DNA from: Pirellulales bacterium
GTDB lineage: Bacteria > Planctomycetota > Planctomycetia > Pirellulales > Thermoguttaceae
DNA: 5,555 bases
Assembly (NCBI GenBank): GCA_030617125.1
Contig: JAUWWA010000154.1
Location: forward strand, 1-5,555
Reading direction: 5' to 3'
Shown piece after piece: positions 1-5,237 of the stretch. A program made the translations under genes and the position numbers. Every line of letters begins with the position of its first letter. The stretch's first letter is position 1. The notes beneath the pieces were generated by a model. The model searched no databases, had not been told where the DNA came from, and saw only the letters and a program-made list of their open reading frames with translations.

Positions 1-1
1 C

Positions 2-577
2 CACGACCTGATCCCCTCGATCATCGGCACACGCCGGGTCTTCGCGTATCCATTCATGGATGAAAACCGCAAGCAGGACGCTTACTGGCGCGACGTGGGC
101 ACGCTCGACGCCTACTACGAGGCCAACATGGACCTCATCTCGGTCGATCCGCAACTGAACATGTATGATCGGCACTGGCCGATCCGTACGTATCTGCCGA
201 ATTTTCCCCCGCCGAAATTCGTCTTCGCCGAGAAGGGGTCGCCGGCACGCCGCGGACAGGCCGTCGACAGTATCATTTGCCTCGGGTCGATCGTCTCCGG
301 AGGCCAGGTCGAACGATCGATCATCGGGTTCGATGTGCGAATCAACAGCTACGCCCACGTCGAGGATTCCATCCTCTTCGACGGCGTCGACGTCGGCCGC
401 CACGCGAAGGTCCGCCGCGCGATCATCGACAAGGGCGTCCGAATCCCCGCCGGAATCGAGATCGGCTACGACCACGAGTTGGACCGCTCCCGCGGGTTCA
501 CCATCACCGAGTCGGGCGTGACGGTGATCGCCAAGAGCGACGGCGTGGAACGCTTCCCCGCACGAGCCCAGTCATAG
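2..577 (+). CDS. glgC: Glucose-1-phosphate adenylyltransferase (ADP-glucose pyrophosphorylase), C-terminal part
   Basis: GlgC makes ADP-glucose from glucose-1-phosphate and ATP, the first committed step of bacterial glycogen synthesis in the cytoplasm. Only the last 191 codons are in the window. The reading frame is open from base 2, so the ATG at 56 is internal. Visible family signatures are PSIIGTRRVFAYPF, the highly characteristic YWRDVGTLDAYYEANMDL, and NMYDRHWPIRTYLPNFPPPK at the end of the catalytic domain. These are followed by the left-handed beta-helix domain with hexapeptide-like turns (SIICLGSIVSGG, RSIIGFDVRINSYAHVEDSIL, AIIDKGVRIPAG). The C-terminus GFTITESGVTVIAKSD is typical of bacterial GlgC. 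The stop is TAG at 575-577. A full-length enzyme is usually somewhat over 400 residues, so the N-terminal nucleotide-binding half lies to the left. It converges on the tRNA gene. The identification is very secure. Confidence 0.94.
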   Translation, partial: HDLIPSIIGTRRVFAYPFMDENRKQDAYWRDVGTLDAYYEANMDLISVDPQLNMYDRHWPIRTYLPNFPPPKFVFAEKGSPARRGQAVDSIICLGSIVSGGQVERSIIGFDVRINSYAHVEDSILFDGVDVGRHAKVRRAIIDKGVRIPAGIEIGYDHELDRSRGFTITESGVTVIAKSDGVERFPARAQS

Positions 578-631
578 AGCCGCTTTGCGGTGGTCGCCCC
601 AGGCACAAAGCCGTTCTGCGGTGGTCGCGCC
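578..631. repeat. Imperfect direct repeat, two 23-bp copies 31 bp apart
   Basis: Copies at 578-600 and 609-631 agree at 20 of 23 bases around the shared core TGCGGTGGTCGC. The first copy begins directly after the glgC stop codon and contains a short CCGC-TTT-GCGG hairpin; in the second copy the stem is shortened. There is no T-tract, so a terminator role is not evident. Function unknown. Confidence 0.5.
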
Positions 632-666
632 GAGCCAAGAAAGGTTGTCGCATTCGACGGCCTCCC

Positions 667-699
667 ATGTCACTGATTTCGTGACAAACATGGTGACAT
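667..699. repeat. Short inverted repeats built on TGTCAC/GTGACA
   Basis: TGTCAC at 668-673 can pair with GTGACA at 681-686 across a 7-base loop. ATGTCAC at 667-673 can alternatively pair with GTGACAT at 693-699. The cluster sits in the gap between glgC and the 3' end of the convergent tRNA gene. It could be a weak processing or termination structure or a binding site; neither strand shows a convincing U-tract. Confidence 0.35.
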
Positions 700-723
700 T
701 CTTGGAGAAGATCGTCGCAAATC

Positions 724-801
<78 letters not shown>

Positions 802-811
802 ATCCTCTCTT

Positions 812-820
812 ATTGTACCA
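812..820 (-). promoter_or_regulatory. Extended -10 promoter element for tRNA-Pro
   Basis: On the minus strand the sequence reads TGGTACAAT: a TGN extension plus TACAAT, which matches the sigma-70 -10 consensus at 5 of 6 bases. It ends 10 bases before the first tRNA nucleotide, the right distance for a very short leader. No good -35 hexamer is seen 16-18 bp further upstream (best is a weak TTTGGC), as is common for extended -10 promoters. Prediction from sequence only. Confidence 0.55.
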
Positions 821-877
821 CCTGATCGCGGGAGCCAAAGGGGGAGGCGTTTCAAGAGGAAAAAGGCAGGGAGAATA

Positions 878-933
878 GGGAAAGAGGGAAAAGGACAAAT
901 CGAGAGAGCCAAATCCTTCTTTCCCTCTTTTCC
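878..933. repeat. Purine/pyrimidine inverted repeat downstream of parB
   Basis: A purine-only arm at 878-894 (GGGAAAGAGGGAAAAGG) is imperfectly complementary to a pyrimidine-only arm at 915-933 (CCTTCTTTCCCTCTTTTCC), with a loop of about 20 bases. It lies between the parB stop and the tRNA promoter. Read on the minus strand, the pyrimidine-rich second arm could serve as a weak terminator for parB. An all-purine mirror-like tract could also form unusual DNA. The assignment is tentative. Confidence 0.4.
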
Positions 934-975
934 GCCTAGACATCGCCTCAATTGCGCTCAGCGGTTGCCTTCCGT

Positions 976-2073
976 TTAGCCCGCATGGATCTTGATTTCC
1001 CGTGCCTCCGGGTCGGTGAGCTGGCGACGGAGTCGCTCGAACTCGTCGTGATTGCGGAAGTGGATGGTCAGCTTGCCGCGGCCGCGGACGTTGTGGGTGA
1101 TCTTCACTTTCATGCCCAACGCCGCTCGCAACTCTTGTTCCAAGGCCATCAAGTGCTCGTTCCGTGGGCGGCTTCGGCGTGGTTTCTCGCCACCGGCGGC
1201 GGCGGCGGCGCTGTCGGCGACAAGCGCCAACGAGCCATCGTCGGCCGCGTCGAGCGTCTCCTGCACCAGTGCCTCGGTCTGCCGGACGTTCAATGCCTCG
1301 CGTTGGATCCGCTCGGAGAATGCGATCTGTTCGCGCTCGTCGCCCAACGGCAGCAGCGCCCGGGCGTGGCCCTGGGTGATTCGGCCGCCGCGAATGGCGT
1401 CCTTGACCGGCTCGGGAAGCTCCAACAGCCGGATCAAATTGGCAATCGTCGAGCGGTCGAGCTTCAACCGCCCGGCCAACTCCTCCTGGGTGCAGTCGTA
1501 TCGCTCGAGATATCGCTGGAACGAGGCCGCTTTTTCGAGGGGGTTGAGGTCCCTCCGTTGGAGGTTTTCGACGATGGCCAACTCGGCCATTTGGCGGTCG
1601 TCGGCCTCGACGATGTTGGCCGGCACGTCGACCCAGCCCGCCTGCCGTGCCGCCCGAAGCCGCCGCTCGCCGGCGATCAACTGGTAGCGGTCCTCCACGC
1701 GGCGGACCACGACCGGCTGCAACAGCCCGTGCGTCTCGATGCTTTCGGCCAGCGACTGCATCTCGGCCGGGTCGAAGTCCTGTCGCGGCTGGACCGGGTT
1801 GCTGTCGATCTGCGTCACGTCGAGTCGCAGCGCCGCCGTGGGAGGCGATTGCGTCGGCACGGCCGGCATTGATTCGGCCGGCTGCACCGACTCTATCGGC
1901 GGACGCTCCATCGGCAAACCATCCTCCTGATACAGTTGTCCTAGCGCCTCGGCAAACGGTTCCGGCACCGGCGGCGTCTCGGGGTTCACGCCCGAGTGGG
2001 GCTCATCCGGTGGCGTGGGCACGCGGCCCAACAGGGCCTCCAGGCCGCGCCCCAATCGACTTTCACTGGTCAC
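976..2073 (-). CDS. parB: Chromosome-partitioning protein ParB
   Basis: ParB is a CTP-dependent DNA clamp that loads at parS and spreads to form the origin-proximal partition complex. The 365-residue protein has the whole family layout. The N-terminal tail RLGRGLEALLG (6-16) is the element that normally contacts ParA. A proline-rich variable stretch covers about 18-80. The ParB/Srx-like CTP-binding domain spans about 84-175, with GERRLRA (135-141) and ENLQRRDLNPLE (169-180). A helix-turn-helix lies at about 194-218 (TQEELAGRLKLDRSTIANLI). After an Ala-rich linker (288-295), the C-terminal dimerisation domain runs from about 305 to 352. It is longer than typical ParB (roughly 280-320) mainly because of the N-terminal linker. 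The start is GTG, chosen because GGAGG stands 9 bases upstream. No frame damage is visible, although the adjacent parA is a pseudogene. Confidence 0.97.
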   Translation of the reverse strand: MTSESRLGRGLEALLGRVPTPPDEPHSGVNPETPPVPEPFAEALGQLYQEDGLPMERPPIESVQPAESMPAVPTQSPPTAALRLDVTQIDSNPVQPRQDFDPAEMQSLAESIETHGLLQPVVVRRVEDRYQLIAGERRLRAARQAGWVDVPANIVEADDRQMAELAIVENLQRRDLNPLEKAASFQRYLERYDCTQEELAGRLKLDRSTIANLIRLLELPEPVKDAIRGGRITQGHARALLPLGDEREQIAFSERIQREALNVRQTEALVQETLDAADDGSLALVADSAAAAAGGEKPRRSRPRNEHLMALEQELRAALGMKVKITHNVRGRGKLTIHFRNHDEFERLRRQLTDPEAREIKIHAG

Positions 2074-2353
2074 GTTTGGTTACCTCCATGCAAAGTTCGA
2101 CGTACGCCCGGGCACCACGTGTCCGATACCAAAATTAAGTGGGAAACGATACCTCGTGCGAGCTGTCAGAAGCCGGTTCTGTCAACTGACCTGGCGAGGG
2201 GGTTGGCTGATCAACACGCGGTCGTACGTGCCGAACCGGCGAAAGAGTTGCTCGCGGAACCGCTGGGCCTGTTGGAGGTCGTTGTGCCTGAGCGTCTCGA
2301 CGTTGCGGACGTCGTCTTTCCGACGGGTTGGCGACACACAAGACTCGAACCAC
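2063..2353 (-). pseudogene. parA: Remnant of ParA (Soj-type partition ATPase), multiply deleted and frameshifted
   Basis: Five pieces, in ParA order, lie upstream of parB. (1) 2353-2327: GTG start after GGGAGG (6-base spacing) encoding VRVLCVAN, the first beta strand. (2) 2324-2304: VGKTTSA, the second half of Walker A; the codons for about QKGG are replaced by CC, a net loss of about 10 nt that shifts the frame. (3) 2304-2209: VETLRHNDLQQAQRFREQL and then YDRVLI, matching the stretch leading into Walker B (family YDYVLIDCPP). (4) After a 1-nt loss near 2198, 2197-2138: GQLTEPASDSSHEVSFPT (family PPSLGQLT...EVL.PT), ending at TAA 2137-2135. (5) 2128-2063: RTRGARAYVELCMEVTKR, the ParA C-terminus, stop TGA overlapping the parB start by 11 bp. 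An intact ParA needs about 750-800 bp; under 300 bp remain. Family matches are from memory, not from a search; the colinearity and position make chance unlikely. Confidence 0.82.
2083..2087 (-). promoter_or_regulatory. Ribosome binding site that fixes the parB GTG start
   Basis: GGAGG on the minus strand lies 9 bases before GTG 2073-2071. It sits inside the surviving C-terminal codons of the parA remnant (MEVTK), which is consistent with this segment having been kept because parB translation needs it. The ATG at 2089-2087 is out of frame with parB and is not its start. Confidence 0.75.
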
Positions 2354-2409
2354 CGGCGGCCTCCCTGCCATGCGGCGCGTGAGTACACACTTCTTTTCGG
2401 CGAGAGGAG

Positions 2410-2418
2410 ATTGTAACA
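2410..2418 (-). promoter_or_regulatory. Extended -10 promoter element of the former parAB operon
   Basis: The minus strand reads TGTTACAAT, a TGN-extended TACAAT like the one in front of the tRNA gene. It lies about 57 bp upstream of the GTG of the parA remnant. The hexamer is part of an 11-bp palindrome, ATTGTAACAAT (2410-2420 on the plus strand). No convincing -35 is found at 16-18 bp; TTGGCA at 2445-2440 is too far away at 24 bp. If active, it would transcribe the remnant as a leader of about 330 nt into parB. Confidence 0.5.
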
Positions 2419-2450
2419 ATTACCTGCGTTGCTCTGGAATGCCAATTTTG

Positions 2451-2562
2451 GGGCTGGGGAATCGAGGTTCGGGAATCGGGGACCGGGGTTCGGGGATCGG
2501 GATTGGAGATTGGAGATTGGAGATTGGAGATTGAAAATTGGAGATTGGAGATTGGAGAGTGA
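2451..2562. repeat. Tandem array of sixteen 7-bp units
   Basis: The phase is unbroken from 2451 to 2562. The first seven units belong to a GC-rich variant (GGAATCG, AGGTTCG, GGAATCG, GGGACCG, GGGTTCG, GGGATCG after an initial GGGCTGG). The next nine start with the transitional GGATTGG and belong mostly to the variant AGATTGG, with single-base deviants AGATTGA, AAATTGG and AGAGTGA. Both variants share the frame (R)G(R)(W/T)T(C/T)G, so the array looks like one expanded heptamer with two diverged halves. It separates the parAB promoter from the parS side. It encodes no convincing protein. Similar SPISNLQ-reading arrays are common in planctomycete intergenic DNA (recollection, not checked). Confidence 0.85.
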
Positions 2563-2591
2563 AGAAACGCCCGCCGACTGTGGTCGGCGGG
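2561..2591 (-). terminator. Terminator-like hairpin, minus strand
   Basis: A perfect 9-bp stem (arms CCCGCCGAC 2570-2578 and GTCGGCGGG 2583-2591 on the plus strand) closes a 4-base loop. On the minus strand it is followed by CGTTTCTTC, a modest U-rich tail. It would end transcription arriving from the membrane-protein gene before the par locus. A third partial copy of the arm, GGTCGGCGG, lies at 2600-2608. It shares design with the hairpin at 3734-3764. Confidence 0.55.
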
Positions 2592-2839
2592 GTTGGAGCG
2601 GTCGGCGGTTTCTTGACCATCTTCCCATCGCTTTCTGCGTAGTGCGGAAGGTTTCCTATGAAACGTCCAGCTTCCGCCAATCACCTGTTTCGCGTGAAAC
2701 ACCTATTTTCCGACGCAGAACCAGGGCGTATGCACAAGGACTTGTGGTGACCCGATTCATCGAATCGAAGCAGGTTGGATCGCCGAAGGACCGCATGAAT
2801 GCGATCACACCAAACAGCCGGTGAGCAATGCCCGTTGGC
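2592..2839. other. Intergenic stretch around parS, no gene seen
   Basis: Apart from the parS site and its degenerate neighbour, this stretch shows no gene that I can support. Open frames crossing it have poor third-position GC and no family resemblance. A 30-codon ATG frame at 2658-2750 has AAGG seven bases upstream but includes the parS palindrome and looks accidental. A small imperfect hairpin (2822-2828 with 2835-2842) overlaps the stop codon of the downstream minus-strand gene. Confidence 0.5.
2686..2701. promoter_or_regulatory. parS centromere site (ParB binding)
   Basis: TGTTTCGCGTGAAACA matches the widely conserved bacterial parS palindrome TGTTTCACGTGAAACA at 15 of 16 positions. The only change is at position 7, in the centre. 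It lies about 610 bp upstream of the parB start, where chromosomal parS sites are often found. It should be the loading site for the ParB encoded here. A weaker relative, GTTTCCTATGAAAC (2651-2664), is centred 36 bp away; it keeps both outer half-sites but has a divergent core. Confidence 0.87.
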
Positions 2840-3688
2840 TCAAATCAAGCCACTGGCCAGTTGTGCCCACACCCACCGCCTAACCCGCATTAGAACGGGC
2901 ATCATAAGAATCGCCACGCAGAGCCAGTGGACCCAATCGCGGCGGCATCGGGCCCGCAGATCCAGCGTGACGACCGCGGCGAGAGCCATCCCGAACGCGA
3001 GAGTCATCAATACAGTGAGAGAGAACCGTTGCAGTCGGAAAAGAAGCACTGGGACAAAGTACGGTACGTACTCGATCAAGACCAAGACGCCGACTACTAT
3101 GAACAAGCGTCTCCATCGCTTCTCGCGGAGCTTTCGCCACGCCACATACAGATACAATCCGCCACGGCAAAGAATGAAGAAAAACGCAACCAGGCCCACG
3201 AGCACCAATATGGGCGTAGTATGCCACGGGTCGTGAATTAGTACTTTTAGGCTGAGTTCCCAGCCCCTCGACGCAACTAGACAAAGTGCCTCGATGAGAA
3301 CGATCCAGTGTCCGGGCTGAAGCCTCCCGCCCATGCCACGACGCCAGGCGCGCAGCAGGACGGCTGCTCCGACGAGGCCAGCCCCTTGTGCTATGCTGTA
3401 TATTGTCCGAACCGCGTACGCCCACACGAGGGCCAACTGCGACGGTTGGGGCAAATCGATGCCGAGTCGCGAGATCATCGCCTCGTTGAGCGCGAAGATG
3501 GCCAGATCGATCTTCAGGACGATTGCCGTTGCGGTCATCCAGGCGAGCAGGTGGATGATGCCCAGACGCGGTGGGCGGTAGTATTCGACAAACGGTGAGG
3601 TGGGGGCGATCGGCGATTCGCCGATCGGCCGCGGTCCGCCGGAGTCGGCGTTGCGGTCGTTGGGCTTCTCGGTTTCGGGATGGCTCAT
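2840..3688 (-). CDS. Polytopic membrane protein of unknown function
   Basis: This is a 282-residue protein that I do not recognise as a named family. Residues 1-40 are hydrophilic and rich in Pro, Glu and Ser, and predicted to be outside the membrane. From RLGIIHLLAWMTATAIVLKI (41-60) onward there are about six or seven hydrophobic segments: roughly 43-68, 85-112, 127-150, 158-183, 195-217, 222-242 and 253-268. They are separated by Arg/Lys-rich loops (RAWRRG 113-118, WRKLREKRWRR 184-194, RARCRR 245-250), which suggests an integral inner-membrane protein. The wording HLLAWMTATA is, to my recollection, frequent in planctomycete membrane proteins. The ATG at 3688 has no clear Shine-Dalgarno, so the start is uncertain. 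It lies 133 bp downstream of the DUF1015 gene on the same strand and could be co-transcribed. Confidence 0.8.
   Translation of the reverse strand: MSHPETEKPNDRNADSGGPRPIGESPIAPTSPFVEYYRPPRLGIIHLLAWMTATAIVLKIDLAIFALNEAMISRLGIDLPQPSQLALVWAYAVRTIYSIAQGAGLVGAAVLLRAWRRGMGGRLQPGHWIVLIEALCLVASRGWELSLKVLIHDPWHTTPILVLVGLVAFFFILCRGGLYLYVAWRKLREKRWRRLFIVVGVLVLIEYVPYFVPVLLFRLQRFSLTVLMTLAFGMALAAVVTLDLRARCRRDWVHWLCVAILMMPVLMRVRRWVWAQLASGLI
3607..3627. repeat. 21-bp palindrome inside the membrane-protein gene
   Basis: CGATCGGCGA and TCGCCGATCG are perfect 10-bp inverted arms around a single T. It falls in codons of the hydrophilic N-terminal tail (PIGESPIAP), about 60-80 nt after the predicted start. It could form a stem early in the mRNA or be a protein-binding site. 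It may also reflect the two similar PIGES/SPIAP codon strings. Confidence 0.6.
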
Positions 3689-3706
3689 GACGGGGCGCCG
3701 GGAGGG

Positions 3707-3722
3707 TGTTTCATGGGAAACC
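3707..3722. promoter_or_regulatory. Degenerate parS-like palindrome
   Basis: TGTTTCATGGGAAACC matches the parS consensus at 13 of 16 positions; the mismatches are at positions 8, 10 and 16. It lies just upstream of the ATG of the membrane-protein gene, about 1 kb from the better parS. Binding by ParB is doubtful because the core bases differ. Confidence 0.3.
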
Positions 3723-3733
3723 CGCGGTTGGCC

Positions 3734-3764
3734 CCCCGGGACCGCAGTCCCGGGGCGTTTTGTA
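3734..3764 (+). terminator. Terminator-like hairpin, plus-strand orientation
   Basis: A perfect 9-bp stem (CCCCGGGAC 3734-3742, GTCCCGGGG 3747-3755) closes the loop CGCA. On the plus strand it is followed by CGTTTTGTATTT. No plus-strand gene precedes it here, so it either blocks antisense transcription into the DUF1015 gene or is a dispersed element. On the minus strand no U-tract follows, so it is not an evident terminator for DUF1015. A further CCCGGGAC at 3778-3785 offers an alternative partner for the right arm. Confidence 0.5.
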
Positions 3765-3821
3765 TTTGGGTTCTATTCCCGGGACATTGTCGCAAGGGTT
3801 CTTCACACCTCGACGCGTTTC

Positions 3822-5126
3822 CTATTCCAGCGGATTGATGACCAGTCCGCTCAGCAGCTTCGGGTAGAAGTAGGTGCTCTTGGCCGGCATGCGTTCGCCG
3901 CCGAGGCTGATGCCGCGAATGTGTTCGAGCGTGGCGGGCATGACGATGGCGGCCAGGGGATATTCGCCCGAGCGGCACCTGGCGACGACCTCGCCGATCG
4001 CCCGCTCGTACGTCGGCTTGGGCAGATCGGTGCACCCGAGCCGATCGGCGACGATGAGCCGGTGCAGAATGCTCACGCCGAGTCCGCGCCACTGCTCATT
4101 GTGGTCCTCGGCCACGTCGGCCATGCGCCGCCAGCCGAAGTCGGTGATGGTGGCGATGGTCCACTGGCCGTCGCTTTGGGTGAAAAGTCCGACGGTGCCC
4201 TGGTCGGCGGTCGTCTCGATGTCTTCCCAGATGGTCGGTGCCAATTCGGGGCCGTCGCCGGCGGCCCGGGTGGTGAAACACTCGCCCAGCCTGGCCGTCA
4301 GCTCGTCGGCCGACAGCACCGGCGCGCCGCGGAAAAGCCGGTGGGTGGGCAGCACGATCATGCCGGGGTCTTCCATGGCGACGAACATCATCAGCACGAA
4401 GTTGGCCGGGTGGTCCGCCGAAAGGAAGCCGCTGTCGTAGACCTGCTCGCGGTAGTTACAGGCGGTCTCGTAGCGATGGTGCCCGTCGGCGATGAACACC
4501 GGCTTGGGGCCCATCACCGCCGCCACCGCCGAGATGACTTCCACGTCAACCACCGACCACATCCGATGCACGACGCCGAGGTGGTCGGTGGCCTCCAGCG
4601 GGGTCTGGCCGGCGATGGCGTCTTCGAGCAGGTCCTGGGCCTCACGCTGCGGGTCGGGGTAGAGGCCGAAGATCTGGCTGAGGTTCGCCCGGCAGACGGC
4701 CGTGAGCATGAGCCGGTCGATCTTCGGCCCCGGCATCGTCTCTTCGTGCGGGAAGACCTGACCCTCGCCGAATCGCGAGAGCCTCATTCGGACCATGAAT
4801 CCGCGGCGGGTGTAGATCGTGCCGGCGTCGGTGAACACCTGGTGATAGACGTAGATGGCCGGATCGGCCTCGGTGAACAGCACGCCTTCCGATTGCCAGT
4901 TCTTCAGGAACCGTGCCGCCCGGGTGTAGCGGTTGTTCGCCTCATCGTCGTCGCCCGGCTCGATGCGATTGAGGATCAGCCGGATGACGTTGCAGGGGTG
5001 CTTCTTGTAAAGCTCTTCCTGCAACTTCGCAGAGATGACGTCATAAGGCGGCGCGACCACGTCGCTCAATCGGCCGACGTGGCCTAAGTCGTATCGGACT
5101 GCGCGAAAGGCTTGGATCTCTGGCAT
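3822..5126 (-). CDS. DUF1015 family protein (COG4198)
   Basis: This is a complete 434-residue member of a widespread, functionally uncharacterised bacterial and archaeal family of about 400-430 residues, presumably cytoplasmic (no signal peptide or membrane segment). The canonical N-terminus is present: IQAFRAVRYD (4-13) and SDVVAPPYDVI (21-31). Other conserved blocks are HEETMPGPKIDRL (127-139), IADGHHRYETA (212-222, the most diagnostic motif, rich in His and acidic residues that could bind metal or nucleotide), PTHR (260-263) and the C-terminal MPAKSTYFYPKLLSGLVI (413-430). The ATG at 5126 fits the family start. GGAGG lies 21 bases upstream, too far to be a usual Shine-Dalgarno, and no better in-frame start was found. 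The stop is TAG at 3824-3822. The enzymatic role is unknown; I do not infer one from these neighbours. Confidence 0.95.
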   Translation of the reverse strand: MPEIQAFRAVRYDLGHVGRLSDVVAPPYDVISAKLQEELYKKHPCNVIRLILNRIEPGDDDEANNRYTRAARFLKNWQSEGVLFTEADPAIYVYHQVFTDAGTIYTRRGFMVRMRLSRFGEGQVFPHEETMPGPKIDRLMLTAVCRANLSQIFGLYPDPQREAQDLLEDAIAGQTPLEATDHLGVVHRMWSVVDVEVISAVAAVMGPKPVFIADGHHRYETACNYREQVYDSGFLSADHPANFVLMMFVAMEDPGMIVLPTHRLFRGAPVLSADELTARLGECFTTRAAGDGPELAPTIWEDIETTADQGTVGLFTQSDGQWTIATITDFGWRRMADVAEDHNEQWRGLGVSILHRLIVADRLGCTDLPKPTYERAIGEVVARCRSGEYPLAAIVMPATLEHIRGISLGGERMPAKSTYFYPKLLSGLVINPLE

Positions 5127-5237
5127 GCGATCAAGACGACGGGGAAACCTCCGAAGTAAGCTTCCTTCACGATCGCTATGCTACCCCATCTGACCGCCCA
5201 AATGGTCCGGGCAAGGCAGAGCCAGCATCACGATCAG

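Noticed and set aside
952..1872. Long plus-strand open frame opposite parB
   Set aside because: It is the antisense shadow of parB, produced by high GC3; it shows no family resemblance.
2320..2375. A tRNA-like T-arm (GGTGGTTCGAGTC on the minus strand) suggesting a partial tRNA or attachment site
   Set aside because: The T stem does not pair, no anticodon arm or acceptor partner is present, and the bases are better explained as the parA start codons (VRVLCVAN).
2451..2562. The heptamer array as a possible CRISPR or plasmid-type iteron array
   Set aside because: There are no spacers, the units are only 7 bp and contiguous, and no replication initiator gene is nearby.
2658..2750. A 30-codon plus-strand small ORF with AAGG upstream spanning the parS site
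   Set aside because: No coding bias, and the parS palindrome explains its most conserved part.
3600..5087. A 495-codon plus-strand open frame opposite DUF1015
   Set aside because: Antisense shadow of a clearly identified DUF1015 gene, low-complexity and rich in Asp, Val and Arg.
5127..5237. A promoter for the DUF1015 gene (TAGCAT near 5175-5180 on the minus strand)
   Set aside because: The hexamer is weak and no -35 lies at suitable spacing, so it is not supportable as a feature.
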